A stretch of 64,000 bases of DNA from Pseudomonadota bacterium (GCA_023388835.1 JAEWFK010000156.1:1-64000); one strand, 5' to 3'; shown: positions 25,302 through 35,366, counted from the stretch's first letter. Notes: generated by a model not told the origin, from the letters alone. Made by a program: numbers and translations.

Positions 25302-27013
25302 AGATCCAGGACACAGCGGCCGTCGCGCTCGGACACCTGGACCTTCCGCGCCAGCCGGCTCAAGAGGTAGCTTGACAGGCGGGCCGCGGCATCCGGGTCA
25401 TCCAGCATGTCCTCCGGCGAAGGCGGCGCGTTGCCGGCTGCGGGCAGCGGCAGGCCTTCATAGATGAAACGCACGCGCAAGGCGTAGTCATCAAAACGGG
25501 TCTGCACCTCGAGCCAGGGATGAGCCGCGAGAATATGTCCGCTATGGGCGACCACATCGAAGGCTTCCCACACAGTCTGACGCGCTCGCTGCACCGAATC
25601 GCGCCGTGCACCCCACAGGCGACCCTGCGATTCCATGTAATGGTTCAGGTCGTCGGCCGTCGTCGCGGCGACTTCGAAGCGACGGCGGGTTCGGGCGGTC
25701 GCCCCGATACGAAAAATCAGCATCAGGGCCAGCGCGAGCAGGATCCCGTTCAGCCCCCCCGCCACACGCATGAAATCGGCCATCGCCGGCATGGACGCTT
25801 GCAAGCCCCAGACGATGTACTGGTTCGCAACCCCCACCATCAGCCCCAGGCCTACCGCCATGGCACGACGGTTATCCAGCATGCGCGAGGCAATCAATCG
25901 CAGACCGGTCATGATGAGCAGGGCCGCGAGATACAGCATCAGTGCCGCGATCACGGGCGCGGGAACCAAAAACCACAGCACGATGAGCTTGGAGCACAAG
26001 GCCATGAACACCAGCGCGCCCGCCACCCAGTATCCCAGATAGCGGCTGGTGCAGCCGGCACTGGTGGCGAGCCCCACCGCTCCGCCACTGGCCGACTGCG
26101 GCATGGCGTTCAGCAGTGAGCCGACCATATGAGTGAGCCCTTCCGCACGCAAACCCCGCGCATAGGCGCGCAGATCAGGGATATGCCAGTCGGCGTCGAC
26201 GGCGCGTTGTGCGACGGTCTGAGTACCCAGGGACATCAGGGTCAACGACAGCCCCATCAGCGCATAGAGCCCGACGAGATCCGAGTCAAAGCGCCAGCCG
26301 ATGCTGGTGACTTCCGGCAGGCGCAGCCATGGGGTTGCGGCGATGTCGCCCCAGACCGTTTCCGGAATCATGCCGAAACCGGCGGCGATGGCGGTTCCTG
26401 CCGCCAGGCCGGCCAGCGTGGTGAAGGCCTGGAACCGCGCTCGGACCCAGATATTGCAGAAGACCAGCACCGCCAGGGTGACCGAGGCCACGATGAGGTC
26501 ATTCATGTCCACCGGCTGCGATTCGACCCCGAACAGGACTTCCAGCCCCATCTTGCCGGTGGTGATGCCGGTGAGCATCACGGCAAGGCCGGCCACTTCC
26601 ACCGTAAAGATATTGCGCAGGTGAACCAGCACCCCGCTGAGCAGGATCTGCGTGAGGCCGGTCACGAACACCATGCCGTAGGCCAGCGCCATCCCGCCCT
26701 GGCTGCTCGCCACCAGCATGATGGCGAAGACCGTGGGCGTCGCTTGCAAAGGATAGTAATAGCCGGCCCCGACCCCCCAGCGCCCCAGTACCTGCAAGAG
26801 CACGCTGAAGGCGCAAACCAGCAACGTCGCGCTTGCGATATCCAGGAAGTCCAGCGAGCCCAGCGGCATGATGCTGTTGTGCGCGAACAAGTTCGGCACC
26901 ACCAGCAAGGCGCCCAGAAACGCCAGCTGTTCAAGCGACAGGCCGATGGCCGTAGGCACCGGCAGACGATCATTGACCCAGAACTCGGTCGCTTCCGGCC
27001 TGCGCATGACCAC
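25286..27013 (-). CDS. NCS2-family xanthine/uracil permease with C-terminal extension
   Basis: 575 residues. Residues 1-425 form the 14-segment NCS2 transporter: an N-terminal LSLEQLAFLGALLVVPNLF, the substrate region GLTHMVGSLLNAMPQSA, and later VPAPVIAALMLYLAALL. The last 150 residues are hydrophilic, starting with an Arg-rich patch. They end LSSYLLSRLARKVQVSERDG and CVLDLYF, a pattern like the tail of a degenerate RsbW/HATPase-type domain. The transporter part likely carries a nucleobase by proton symport. The function of the extension is unknown. It converges with lpxH and lies 3 bp from the carbonic anhydrase gene. Confidence 0.85.
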   Translation of the reverse strand: MVMRRPEATEFWVNDRLPVPTAIGLSLEQLAFLGALLVVPNLFAHNSIMPLGSLDFLDIASATLLVCAFSVLLQVLGRWGVGAGYYYPLQATPTVFAIMLVASSQGGMALAYGMVFVTGLTQILLSGVLVHLRNIFTVEVAGLAVMLTGITTGKMGLEVLFGVESQPVDMNDLIVASVTLAVLVFCNIWVRARFQAFTTLAGLAAGTAIAAGFGMIPETVWGDIAATPWLRLPEVTSIGWRFDSDLVGLYALMGLSLTLMSLGTQTVAQRAVDADWHIPDLRAYARGLRAEGLTHMVGSLLNAMPQSASGGAVGLATSAGCTSRYLGYWVAGALVFMALCSKLIVLWFLVPAPVIAALMLYLAALLIMTGLRLIASRMLDNRRAMAVGLGLMVGVANQYIVWGLQASMPAMADFMRVAGGLNGILLALALMLIFRIGATARTRRRFEVAATTADDLNHYMESQGRLWGARRDSVQRARQTVWEAFDVVAHSGHILAAHPWLEVQTRFDDYALRVRFIYEGLPLPAAGNAPPSPEDMLDDPDAAARLSSYLLSRLARKVQVSERDGRCVLDLYFDA

Positions 27014-27016
27014 GGA

Positions 27017-27703
27017 TCAGAGGACCGGCATCAGGTACAAATCAGGATACTGAGCGGACCAAAGGTCGCCGGATTCGAGGTCGAACCACCAACCATGCAG
27101 CGCCAATGAACCTTCTTCCACTCGGGATTTGATCCAGGGATAGGTCAGCAGGTTGTGCAGGGAGCCGGTGATGGCGGCCCGCTCCACGAGACTTGGATTC
27201 TGTTCCAGCAGCTGCAGAGACACCGGTTCGCGATAGCCGTTGGGGCTATTGACGAAGAGTTCGGTGGCGCGGTGGGCCAGGCTTACCCACGGGCCAATGA
27301 AATCGCGATCGATTTCTTTGCCCATCGCCTTCGTGATCATGGCGCGTATGCCGCCGCACTGGGCATGCCCCAATACGATGATGTGATCGACGTTCAGGTC
27401 GCGGACGGCGTATTCGATAGCGGCAGAGGTGCCGTGCAGTTCTTCGTCCGGCTCGTAAGGCGGAACCAGATTGGCCACGTTGCGCACGGTGAAGAGCTCG
27501 CCCGGCTGAGCCTGCATGAGCAAGCCCGTTTCCACACGGGAATCGCAGCAAGCGATGATGAGCGTGGCAGGCGCCTGCCCCTCCGACGTCAGCCGCTTCA
27601 TCAGGTCGGGCTGGCGTTCGTAGTATTCGGTCCGAAAATTCTTGATGGCGGACTGGAAGTGGGAAATATCCCTAAGCTTGTGTCCGCAGCAATCGTCACC
27701 CAT
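27017..27703 (-). CDS. Beta-class carbonic anhydrase
   Basis: 228 residues. Zinc ligands are Cys52 (ACCDSR, with the Asp54-Arg56 dyad), His113 and Cys116 (LGHAQCGG). It interconverts CO2 and bicarbonate and is cytoplasmic. The N-terminus carries an extra Cys pair (DDCCGH). It is followed after 3 bp by the NCS2 permease on the same strand, so they may be co-transcribed; a functional link is not obvious. There is a 110-bp gap to uppP with no gene. Confidence 0.93.
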   Translation of the reverse strand: MGDDCCGHKLRDISHFQSAIKNFRTEYYERQPDLMKRLTSEGQAPATLIIACCDSRVETGLLMQAQPGELFTVRNVANLVPPYEPDEELHGTSAAIEYAVRDLNVDHIIVLGHAQCGGIRAMITKAMGKEIDRDFIGPWVSLAHRATELFVNSPNGYREPVSLQLLEQNPSLVERAAITGSLHNLLTYPWIKSRVEEGSLALHGWWFDLESGDLWSAQYPDLYLMPVL

Positions 27704-27813
27704 TTCGATGGCCTCTATCTGAAAGTTTCAGGCCGGAATTATACGGGAGCCAATCATCCGCGACGCAGTTTTTTCCGAGAATTTCGGCCCCCAGACCCGG
27801 TTCGCCGTATCGT

Positions 27814-28740
27814 TCAACGCCATAACAGCCAAGCCGCCACGACGGCGCCCAGCCCTATGCGGTACCAGGCGAAGGGGCGGTAGGTATGGCGCGATACGAA
27901 GCGCAGCACGGCCCGCACGACGAACAGTGCACTGATGAAGGCGGCGACGAAACCCACGGCAATGGCCGAAAACTGGCTGCTCGTCAGGACCGAGGCGTTC
28001 CGGTAAAGATCATAGACGGTGGCCGCCAGCATGGTCGGCATAGCCAGGAAGAAGGAAAACTCCGTTGCCGTGCGGCGGTCTATGCCGGCGATCATGCCGC
28101 TGATGATGGTGGCGCCGGAACGAGAAGTCCCTGGCACCATGGCCAGACATTGAGCAAAGCCGACCACCAGCGCCTGCTTCCAGCTGATGTCTTCCAGCGC
28201 ATGCGCGGTCGCGCGCTGGCTGGAGGCGGTTTCCGGCGCGAACTCGGTGCCGTCCGGACGCGATACGGCGCTCGCCGCACCCGAACCCGATGGCCGCCCG
28301 CTCAGTTGATGCGCTCCGAACTTCGCGTACTGCGGCTTGCGTTCCACCCAGAGCATGATGATCCCGCCCCCGACCAACGTGAATACGAAAACGGCCGGGT
28401 TGTGGAACAGCATCTTGATATACGAGATGGCCAACGCGCCGATGACGGCGGCCGGGAGGAAGGCGATGATCAGGTTGCGCATGAAGGCGAGTTCCACTCG
28501 GTCGCCTGCCAATGAGCCGCGGAGAAGGTGGAAAATCCGTTCGCGGAAGATCCAGAGCACGGCGAGGATCGAGCCGAACTGAATGACGACTTCGAAGACC
28601 TTGTCGTCGCTGGACGAGAAGTCGATCCAGGCTCCGATGAGCAATAGGTGCGCCGTGCTGGAAACGGGGATGAACTCGGTCAGCCCCTCGATCAAACCAA
28701 GAAAAAGGGCTTTCAACAGGAACCACGCGGACTCGGTCAT
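27814..28740 (-). CDS. uppP: Undecaprenyl-diphosphatase
   Basis: 308 residues, longer than the usual 265-280. Catalytic regions are [14 protein letters not shown] near the N-terminus and [10 protein letters not shown] later. Between them, at about residues 140-185, lies a hydrophilic insertion ([18 protein letters not shown] and beyond) that accounts for the extra length. It dephosphorylates undecaprenyl pyrophosphate for cell-wall carrier recycling and confers bacitracin resistance. Its start overlaps the stop of the TerC-type gene by four bases, suggesting translational coupling. Confidence 0.93.
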   Translation of the reverse strand: MTESAWFLLKALFLGLIEGLTEFIPVSSTAHLLLIGAWIDFSSSDDKVFEVVIQFGSILAVLWIFRERIFHLLRGSLAGDRVELAFMRNLIIAFLPAAVIGALAISYIKMLFHNPAVFVFTLVGGGIIMLWVERKPQYAKFGAHQLSGRPSGSGAASAVSRPDGTEFAPETASSQRATAHALEDISWKQALVVGFAQCLAMVPGTSRSGATIISGMIAGIDRRTATEFSFFLAMPTMLAATVYDLYRNASVLTSSQFSAIAVGFVAAFISALFVVRAVLRFVSRHTYRPFAWYRIGLGAVVAAWLLWR

Positions 28741-30329
28741 TCGTCTCTCGTTTCTGCAATATCTTTCGTGTCGGGCTCTTGGCGCTCGATCAACACCGAA
28801 GCAATACGCCGGCCTTCCATCCGTTCAACCGTAAGATCGAAAGTAGCGTGTCCGCCATCGAATTCGCAACGGGCGCCGACCTCCGGCAGATGGCCGAAGC
28901 GCGCGAGCAAGAAGCCGGCAACCGTGGCGTAGTCGGCTTCTTCGTCGAAGAGCCCATCGGTATGAAGCAGCAATTCCAGATGCAGGAGATCGGCGGCGCC
29001 ATCCACTCGCCACCGGCCTTCTGCCAGCTCTTCGATATCGAGCGTCTCGTCCTCGTCCGGAAACTCGCCGGCAATGGCTTCGAATACATCGATGGGCGTC
29101 ACCAGCCCTTCTATCGCGCCGAATTCGTCGGTCACCAGCACCAGTTGCCCGCGGGAGCGCTTGAGCGTCTCCATGAGCCGCAGTATGTCCATGGATTCAT
29201 GGACGATCAGGGGTTCGCGCAGTCGGGACACGCGAATACGGCCCAGTTCGATGAGGTCGGCGACGATTTCCTTGGCGCGGCCGATGCCCACCACGTCGTC
29301 GAGCGAACCCCGGCATACGGGAAAGAAACTGTGCGGTGATTCCAGCACGCGACGGCGCAGAACGTCGGGCGGGTCTTCGAGATCGAGCCACGACACTTCC
29401 GTGCGCGGCGTCATGACCGAATGGATGGAGCGCTCGGCAAGGGTCAGTACCCCGCTTACCATATAGCGCTCTTCATCTTCGAACACTTGGGCCGGCGATG
29501 CCGTATCGGCGGACGCCGCGGATTCGCCCCGCTCCGCCGGCCTCATGCCCAGCATGCGCAAGACGCCTTCGGCCGTGCGCTCACGTAGCGGCCGGCTTGC
29601 AGCCTGCCGCCGTATATTGCGGCGGGCCAACTGATTGAAGGTCTCGATGAGCACGGAAAAGGCGATCGCGGCGTACAGGTAGCCTTTGGGAACGGTGAAG
29701 CCAAATCCTTCGAGGATCAGTGTGAAGCCGATCGTGAGCAGAAAGCCCAGACAAAGAATGACGACCGTGGGGTGGGCGTTGACGAAGCGCGTGAGTGGCT
29801 TGGAGGCCACCAGCATCAGCATGATCGCGATGGTGACCGCCATCATCATGATGGACAGGTGAGCGACCATGCCCACTGCCGTGATCACGGCGTCGAGCGA
29901 AAACACTGCGTCGAGCACGACAATCTGCAGCACGATCACACTGAAGCCCGCGTGCATGCGGGAACCCGACGCGTTGGCCGTCTTGCCTTCGACACGTTCG
30001 TGCAGCTCGACCGTCCCTTTCGCAAGCAGGAACAGGCCGCCCACGATCAGGATCACGTCACGGTGGGAAAACGACAGCGGGCCGATCGAAAACCAGGTGT
30101 CCGTCAGGAGCACCAGCCATGAAATGACTGACAGCAAAGCCAGGCGCATCAGGAGCGCGAGTGACAGGCCCATGACGCGCGCCCGGTCGCGCTGCTCCGG
30201 AGGCAGCTTGTCGACCAGGATGGCGATGAAAATCAGGTTGTCGATGCCGAGGACGATCTCCAGCAGGACCAGTGTGAACAGGCCCGCCCAAGCGGAAGGA
30301 TCGGCCATCCATTCGAACATCATCGGCAT
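28737..30329 (-). CDS. TerC-domain membrane protein with CBS and CorC/HlyC domains
   Basis: 530 residues. Residues 1-235 form a TerC-like membrane domain with seven or so helices ([21 protein letters not shown] with the conserved DN, and [19 protein letters not shown]). Two CBS modules follow (about 290-410), and the C-terminus is a CorC_HlyC transporter-associated domain. The architecture matches E. coli YegH/YoaE, thought to be involved in metal-ion homeostasis. It is upstream of and overlapping uppP by 4 bases. The metal and direction are unknown. Confidence 0.9.
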   Translation of the reverse strand: MPMMFEWMADPSAWAGLFTLVLLEIVLGIDNLIFIAILVDKLPPEQRDRARVMGLSLALLMRLALLSVISWLVLLTDTWFSIGPLSFSHRDVILIVGGLFLLAKGTVELHERVEGKTANASGSRMHAGFSVIVLQIVVLDAVFSLDAVITAVGMVAHLSIMMMAVTIAIMLMLVASKPLTRFVNAHPTVVILCLGFLLTIGFTLILEGFGFTVPKGYLYAAIAFSVLIETFNQLARRNIRRQAASRPLRERTAEGVLRMLGMRPAERGESAASADTASPAQVFEDEERYMVSGVLTLAERSIHSVMTPRTEVSWLDLEDPPDVLRRRVLESPHSFFPVCRGSLDDVVGIGRAKEIVADLIELGRIRVSRLREPLIVHESMDILRLMETLKRSRGQLVLVTDEFGAIEGLVTPIDVFEAIAGEFPDEDETLDIEELAEGRWRVDGAADLLHLELLLHTDGLFDEEADYATVAGFLLARFGHLPEVGARCEFDGGHATFDLTVERMEGRRIASVLIERQEPDTKDIAETRDE

Positions 30330-30336
30330 GCGTGCA

Positions 30337-31122
30337 TTATTTCTGCAGGTAGCCCAACATTTGAGGGAAGATCTTAGGTGTGGCGGCGATGACGCGGCCC
30401 GTCTTCATCCATTGCTGCTCCCCATCGAAGTCGGAAATCAGCCCGCCCGCTTCCAGCACAAGCAGCCCGCCCGCGGCGAGATCCCAGGGTTTCAGGCCGA
30501 TCCCGCAAAAGCCGTCGATACGGCCGGCGGCCACGTAGGCCAGGTCAAGCACCGTGGACCCCAGCCGGCGCACCGCCGTGCACTCGGACATCATCTCGGC
30601 AAAGGGCGAAGAGCCGTCGGCCACCGCCTTGCCCAAGTGGGCGGCGAGCAGCGTGTCGTGATAGCGGGTCTGACCGCTCACGCGGATGCGACGATCATTC
30701 AAAAAGGCGCCGCTGCCGCGGCTTGCCGTGAACAACTCATTGCGCGAAGGGTCGTAAACCACGGCCTGCGTGATCTGGCCGCGATGCTTCAGGGCGATGG
30801 ATATGGCGTAAAGGGGCAGACCGTGAATGAAGTTCGTCGTACCGTCGATGGGATCGATGATCCACTCGAACTCCGGCGCGCCGCCGTCAGTTCCTTCCGC
30901 GCCCGGAACCCTGCCCGATTCTTCGCCCAGGAAGGCATGCGCTGGATAAGCCGTGCGAAGAGTATCGATGATCGCTTCCTCGGCGGCATGGTCGACTTCC
31001 GTGACATAATCTTTAGGCCCCTTGCGTGCTACCTGCAGGCGTTCGAGATCGAGACTGGCCCGACTGATGATGGTGCCGGCACGGCGGGCCGCCTTGATGG
31101 CGGTGTTGAGCATCGGGTGCAT
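30337..31122 (-). CDS. suhB: Inositol-1-monophosphatase family protein
   Basis: 261 residues. The Mg-binding motifs are complete: [22 protein letters not shown] and [17 protein letters not shown]. It dephosphorylates inositol monophosphate. In E. coli SuhB also binds Nus factors in rRNA antitermination, and this betaproteobacterial copy is probably its orthologue. It is transcribed divergently from trmJ, an order conserved in many Burkholderiales, with a 40-bp gap between starts. Confidence 0.92.
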   Translation of the reverse strand: MHPMLNTAIKAARRAGTIISRASLDLERLQVARKGPKDYVTEVDHAAEEAIIDTLRTAYPAHAFLGEESGRVPGAEGTDGGAPEFEWIIDPIDGTTNFIHGLPLYAISIALKHRGQITQAVVYDPSRNELFTASRGSGAFLNDRRIRVSGQTRYHDTLLAAHLGKAVADGSSPFAEMMSECTAVRRLGSTVLDLAYVAAGRIDGFCGIGLKPWDLAAGGLLVLEAGGLISDFDGEQQWMKTGRVIAATPKIFPQMLGYLQK

Positions 31123-31162
31123 GAGATATCCGTTTTTTTAGAGCGCAAACCGCATATTTTAG

Positions 31163-32011
31163 ATGACTTCCCTGCCCCGGTCCGATCAGGGCGCTACGTT
31201 TCAGCGCGTCCGCTTCATTATGGTTCAACCTTCCCACCCCGGCAACGTGGGCGCTGCCGCGCGCGCCATCAAGACCATGGGCTTCGGTGAGCTTTGCCTG
31301 GTCGCCCCGCAAGCGGCCGATGTCACACAGCGGCCGGAAGCCGTCGCGATGGCGTCAGGAGCGACCGACGTGCTGGACTCCGCAATCATCGTGCCGACAC
31401 TGGCTGAGGCCCTAGCTCCGGTGACCCTGGCTTTCGCACTGACAGCCCGGCCCCGGTTCCTCGGGCCGCCGGCCTGCGATATACGGGTGGCGGCCGGCCT
31501 CGCGCGCGATCATCTTACGGATGTGCCGGCGGCCAGAGTCGCTGTGGTGCTGGGAACCGAGCGATCAGGTCTCACGAATGATGACATCGCCCTGTGCCAG
31601 TGGCTCTGCCATATCCCCGCAAACGAGGAATACAGCTCGCTGAACGTCGCCCAGGCGCTGCAGCTGGCCGCCTGGGAGCTGCGCTATGCCTTGTTGGCGG
31701 AAACGGGGGCTCCCACGCTGCCGCTGACTGAAGGCAAACCCGATCCCGGCGCTGAACCGGCGAGCGGCGCGCGCGTCCAGGCCTTGCTGGAACACTGGGA
31801 AGAGGCGCTGGTGTCGGTGAAGTTCCTGGACCCCGCACACCCGAAAAAGCTGGTGCCGCGGATGCGGCACCTGTTCACGCGCAGCGCACTGAGCAACGAC
31901 GAAGTCGACATGTTGCGCGGGGTCTGTACCGCCATGATCAAGGCGGCGGGTATCGCCTATGCCGATAACCCGCCCCGAAGAATCAGTCCACCTGTGCGCC
32001 CGAAGCCTTGA
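31163..32011 (+). CDS. trmJ: tRNA (cytidine/uridine-2'-O-)-methyltransferase
   Basis: 282 residues. The SpoU/TrmD-like knot domain has VQPSHPGNVGAAARAIKTMG at the N-terminus, VVLGTERSGLTNDDI and IPANEEYSSLNVAQALQL (the SAM-binding trefoil knot). The C-terminal extension (residues 165-260) is the TrmJ dimerisation/tRNA part. It methylates position 32 of certain tRNAs. It diverges from suhB. The 3' end overlaps the convergent Bug receptor gene by 29 bp. Confidence 0.92.
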   Translation: MTSLPRSDQGATFQRVRFIMVQPSHPGNVGAAARAIKTMGFGELCLVAPQAADVTQRPEAVAMASGATDVLDSAIIVPTLAEALAPVTLAFALTARPRFLGPPACDIRVAAGLARDHLTDVPAARVAVVLGTERSGLTNDDIALCQWLCHIPANEEYSSLNVAQALQLAAWELRYALLAETGAPTLPLTEGKPDPGAEPASGARVQALLEHWEEALVSVKFLDPAHPKKLVPRMRHLFTRSALSNDEVDMLRGVCTAMIKAAGIAYADNPPRRISPPVRPKP

Positions 32012-32975
32012 CGACCGGTCCCCAGGTATCGACTTCCGTCTTGATGAACTGGGCGAACTCCTGAGGCGTCGTGTCAGCCGGTACGGCGCCCAGGGCTTCA
32101 AGCCGCTCACGCACTTCGGGCTTGGCGAGTGCCGCGCGTATGGATTTGTTGAGCGTTTCCACGATATCGGCCGGCATGCCCTTCGGCCCGATCACGCCGA
32201 ACCATGAAGACACATCGAAATCCGGGAAACCCGATTCGCGCATCGTCGGAAGATCGGGCGCAGTCTTGGAGCGGTCAGCCGTGGTGACAGCCAGCGCGCG
32301 CAGCTTGCCGGACTGGACATGGGGCCAGGCGGAAGGCATGTTGTCGAACATGTAATCGACCTGCCCGCCCACGAGATCCGTCAGAGCGTTGGCGCTGCCC
32401 TTGTAGGGAATGTGCATGACATCCACATCAGCCCGCAGCTTGAACAATTCGCCCGCCATGTGAATGGAAGTGCCGCTGCCAGAGGACGCGAAGTTGTGCT
32501 TGCCGGGTTCCTTCTTCAGAAGATCGACGAGTTCCGAAACGGAATTCGCCTTGACGTCGGGGTGCACCACCAATACGTTGGGGACTCGCACCGCCAAGGC
32601 GACCGGGTCGAAATCCTTGACGAGGTCGAAGCTCAGGTTCTTGTACAAGGTCTGGTTGATGGCGCTAGTGACTGCGACCATCAGCAGGGTGTAACCGTCA
32701 GGCTCGGCCCGCGCAACGGCTTCGGCGCCAATGTTGCTGCCCGCGCCCGGCCGATTCTCCACCACCACCGGCTGCCCAAGCGCTTCGCCCACTTCCTTGC
32801 CTACGACCCGCGCCACTACGTCTGTCGTGCCGCCGGCCGAGAAACCGACAATGAGCCGTATGGGCTTATCGGGGTAAGCGGCCATGGCGACCGGCGCAGC
32901 GAGCATCGACGCGGCGGCGACGGCAGTAGCCGCCCAGCTCAGGACGCTGCGGCTCTTTCGCTTCTGTTGGATCAT
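31983..32975 (-). CDS. Bug/TctC-family periplasmic substrate-binding protein
   Basis: 330 residues. A signal peptide (about 1-32, ending VAMAA) is followed by the Bug fold: YPDKPIRLIVGFSAGGTTDV, VVENRPGAGSNIGAE, and GSGTSIHMAGELFKLRA. These extracytoplasmic receptors, massively expanded in Bordetella relatives, bind carboxylates, amides or amino acids. No TctA/TctB transporter genes are adjacent, so this is an orphan receptor. Its 3' end overlaps trmJ. Confidence 0.94.
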   Translation of the reverse strand: MIQQKRKSRSVLSWAATAVAAASMLAAPVAMAAYPDKPIRLIVGFSAGGTTDVVARVVGKEVGEALGQPVVVENRPGAGSNIGAEAVARAEPDGYTLLMVAVTSAINQTLYKNLSFDLVKDFDPVALAVRVPNVLVVHPDVKANSVSELVDLLKKEPGKHNFASSGSGTSIHMAGELFKLRADVDVMHIPYKGSANALTDLVGGQVDYMFDNMPSAWPHVQSGKLRALAVTTADRSKTAPDLPTMRESGFPDFDVSSWFGVIGPKGMPADIVETLNKSIRAALAKPEVRERLEALGAVPADTTPQEFAQFIKTEVDTWGPVVKASGAQVD

Positions 32976-33044
32976 GAATTTCCCTCCGGTTCCGATTATC
33001 TTGATTTTGTAAGACCGATGACCGATCGGAGCGGCGGGGCGGCC

Positions 33045-33872
33045 TTACTTTGCGTTATCCGTGTTCTGCGCTTCGCGCAGCGGAACCGGAATCTTCAGCC
33101 TTGCTTCGCTCAGCGTCAATAAGGCTTTACGGTAGAGGTCGTTATTGAGGTCCCCGTAATGCTCAGCCTTGGACCAGACCCGGAGGGTCACGGCGCTATA
33201 GCTTTCGAGGTAGGCGGTGACAATAACCCGCGGCGCGGGCGTGTCCAGCACATAGGGATGATCGTCCACCAGTTTCTGCAGCGCCTGGAGGGCCGTATCA
33301 AGGTCGTCGCCATGGCGCACCTGGACGGCGACGTCCATGCGACGGGTCGCATTACGGCTGTAATTGATGATAGTGCTGCCCCAGATGAGGCTGTTGGGCA
33401 TGTTCACTACGATGCCGTCTGCCTGGCGCAGGCGGGACATGAAAAGGCCGACTTCCTCGACCGTGCCTTCCGCCTTGCCGACCACGGATACGAATTCGCC
33501 GACCCGCAATGGCCTGAGGGCAAGCAACATGATACCGGCTGCGATGTTCTGCAAGGTCCCTTGCAGCGCCAAGCCAATGGCGAGACCCGCAGCGCTCAGC
33601 GCCGCAATCAGGCTGGCCGTCTGGACACCGAATCGCGCCAATACCGCGATGATGACGAAAATCCGGATCGCCCACACGGCAGAAATCTGCAGCATGGGTA
33701 CGACGGTCGGATCGATGTGCGATGAACGCGAGGCAAGGCGGCGAATGCTGCGGCCCAGCACGCCGGACACAGTCCAGCCCAGGATCAGGGTGATTCCCGC
33801 CGCGAGAAAATTGACGATAAAAACCTGGACCGTCGGATAAGCGGTCCAGGCTTCGTTCAGGATAGCCAGCAT
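33045..33872 (-). CDS. Small-conductance mechanosensitive channel, MscS family
   Basis: 275 residues. Three N-terminal membrane helices are followed by the pore-lining TM3 (GLAIGLALQGTLQNIAAGIMLL, Gly/Ala-rich packing) and the cytosolic beta domain with LRPLRVGEFVSVVGKAEGTV. It releases solutes on hypo-osmotic shock. The length is close to E. coli MscS (286). It is followed on the same strand by nothing nearby, and a gap separates it from the Bug receptor gene. Confidence 0.92.
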   Translation of the reverse strand: MLAILNEAWTAYPTVQVFIVNFLAAGITLILGWTVSGVLGRSIRRLASRSSHIDPTVVPMLQISAVWAIRIFVIIAVLARFGVQTASLIAALSAAGLAIGLALQGTLQNIAAGIMLLALRPLRVGEFVSVVGKAEGTVEEVGLFMSRLRQADGIVVNMPNSLIWGSTIINYSRNATRRMDVAVQVRHGDDLDTALQALQKLVDDHPYVLDTPAPRVIVTAYLESYSAVTLRVWSKAEHYGDLNNDLYRKALLTLSEARLKIPVPLREAQNTDNAK

Positions 33873-33965
33873 CGGGATGGGATTCCGGTTTGTTCACAGG
33901 AAGGACTAACCGGAATCATACGCCCGACCTGCGGCTGTCCGGGCAGCTGACGTGGCAGTGCTCCG

Positions 33966-34112
33966 CTAAGGAGCCCGCCCGCTGATGACGCGGATGAGAA
34001 TCACGATGATGGCCACCACGAGCAGGATATGGATGAGCCCCCCGACCGTATATGAGGACACCAGCCCCAGCAACCACAGTATGACGAGGATGATGGCAAT
34101 TGTATAAAGCAT
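33966..34112 (-). CDS. Small membrane protein (DUF5670/Lmo0937-like), 48 aa
   Basis: 48 residues from ATG 34112, preceded by AAAGGAGTG, a strong RBS. Two hydrophobic helices make up nearly the whole protein: LYTIAIILVILWLLGLV and HILLVVAIIVILIRVI. The pattern matches tiny two-helix proteins annotated DUF5670 or lmo0937 in many bacteria, whose role is unknown but which often lie beside stress genes. The neighbouring glycine-zipper lipoprotein gene is on the same strand. Confidence 0.85.
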   Translation of the reverse strand: MLYTIAIILVILWLLGLVSSYTVGGLIHILLVVAIIVILIRVISGRAP

Positions 34113-34190
34113 TGGCACTCCTTTTTTTCATTGTTCGTCTATGGACCGCTGAAACCGGATTCCCGGTAGCGGAACTATCGAACCGTTGGC

Positions 34191-34406
34191 TTACTTGCTG
34201 GCTTCGTGTCCGACAATACCGCCGATTGCAGCACCCCCCAAGGTGCCGGCGGTGCTACCGCCGGTCAAGACCGCGCCGCCGACCGCACCCGCGCCCGCAC
34301 CAATGGCGGTATTGCGCCCCTGCCGGTCCATGCCTCCGCAAGCTGCGAGGCTGCCCACCATGAGTAGTACGGCGGTTGTCGCGGCGATTCTTTTCCCTGT
34401 CTTCAT
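34191..34406 (-). CDS. Glycine-zipper lipoprotein
   Basis: 71 residues. The signal ends with lipobox SLAAC (Cys23). The mature peptide is dominated by a glycine zipper (IGAGAGAVGGAVLTGG and GGAAIGGIVGHEA). It is closely related in design to the lipoprotein at 12288 but without its extra cysteines. It is likely an outer- or inner-membrane-anchored small protein of the YmgG/OsmB-like group, of which OsmB is osmotically induced. It lies next to the MscS and DUF5670-like genes. The divergent partner is the PRC-barrel gene at 34552. Confidence 0.85.
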   Translation of the reverse strand: MKTGKRIAATTAVLLMVGSLAACGGMDRQGRNTAIGAGAGAVGGAVLTGGSTAGTLGGAAIGGIVGHEASK

Positions 34407-34551
34407 ATAAAGCTCCTGTTAGCGTCCACCGACGCGAATCGATTGCGCTTGGGCTGCAGCAACAGACGTGCCCGCGCAAAGAATCGCGCCGGAACCATCG
34501 CCGCGGCACACCGATTGCTTGGCAAGGACGTCTTTCACAAGGAGGTCCACA

Positions 34552-35244
34552 ATGAAGATGAAATTACTCGCTACCGCAGTCACCGTCAGCATGCCTTTGC
34601 TCTTCGGCGGCGCTTATGCACAGACAACGACATCGCAGGACTCCGGTAAGAACCGGTCGTCCGACGGTGCAACGATCAACAACAATCCCAACCCCACTGC
34701 CGGTACGCCGGGCGGCGCCGGCAGCGCAGCCGGTTCAACCGCACCGGCCGGCAGCAGCGCCACGGGTAATACAGGCGATACGAGCACAGGCAGCTCGGGG
34801 GCGAGCAGTGCGGGTTCCAGTAGTGCCGCCACGGGTGCCAGCGGCTCAGGCACTGGCGGCACCGGCGCCACCAGCACGATGCCGGGCCAGGGTGCGGCGG
34901 GCACCAGCACAAGCACACCCGGCGCGGCCGTTCCGGGCGGAGCAAGCACCGATGCCGCCGCTTCTACGGAAGCCATTACCGGCTGGAGCGCCAAGGACGA
35001 CATCATCGGCAAGACCGTACGCAACGAGAACGACGAGAAGATCGGGGACGTCAATGACATCGTGATCTCCTCCGATGGCCGCAGCATGTACCTGTTGATC
35101 GGCGCGGGCGGATTCCTCGGCATGGGTGAGAAGGACGTCGCCGTTCCGTTCGACCGCTTCCAGCGATCGGAAGACCGGATCATGCTTTCCGGCTACAGCA
35201 AGGAGCAGCTGAAAGCACTGCCGGAGGTGCGCACTCAACGCTAA
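34552..35244 (+). CDS. Exported PRC-barrel domain protein
   Basis: 230 residues from ATG 34552, with CAAGGAGG upstream. A signal peptide ends at GGAYAQ. Residues 25-135 are a low-complexity Ser/Gly/Thr/Ala-rich linker. Residues 145-220 form a PRC-barrel: DIIGKTVRNENDEKIGDVND, then MYLLIGAGGFLGMGEKDVAV, then the basic/acidic tail. PRC-barrels bind proteins or RNA, and periplasmic ones are of unknown function. The linker codons are very repetitive. It is divergent from the small lipoprotein gene. Confidence 0.88.
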   Translation: MKMKLLATAVTVSMPLLFGGAYAQTTTSQDSGKNRSSDGATINNNPNPTAGTPGGAGSAAGSTAPAGSSATGNTGDTSTGSSGASSAGSSSAATGASGSGTGGTGATSTMPGQGAAGTSTSTPGAAVPGGASTDAAASTEAITGWSAKDDIIGKTVRNENDEKIGDVNDIVISSDGRSMYLLIGAGGFLGMGEKDVAVPFDRFQRSEDRIMLSGYSKEQLKALPEVRTQR

Positions 35245-35366
35245 AGGCTGAAAGCTTCACTGTCTTCGAAAGCTTGCGGCTGCGGGGCGCGGCTGCAAGT
35301 TCTTTCAAACCGGGCGCGGCGAACACACCTGACCGGAATGGTTCGCCGCCGATGAGGAGTACCACC

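Noticed and set aside
34676..34945. Repetitive Gly/Ser-coding stretch as a possible CRISPR or satellite array
   Set aside because: No regular repeat-spacer spacing; it is a low-complexity linker inside an open reading frame.
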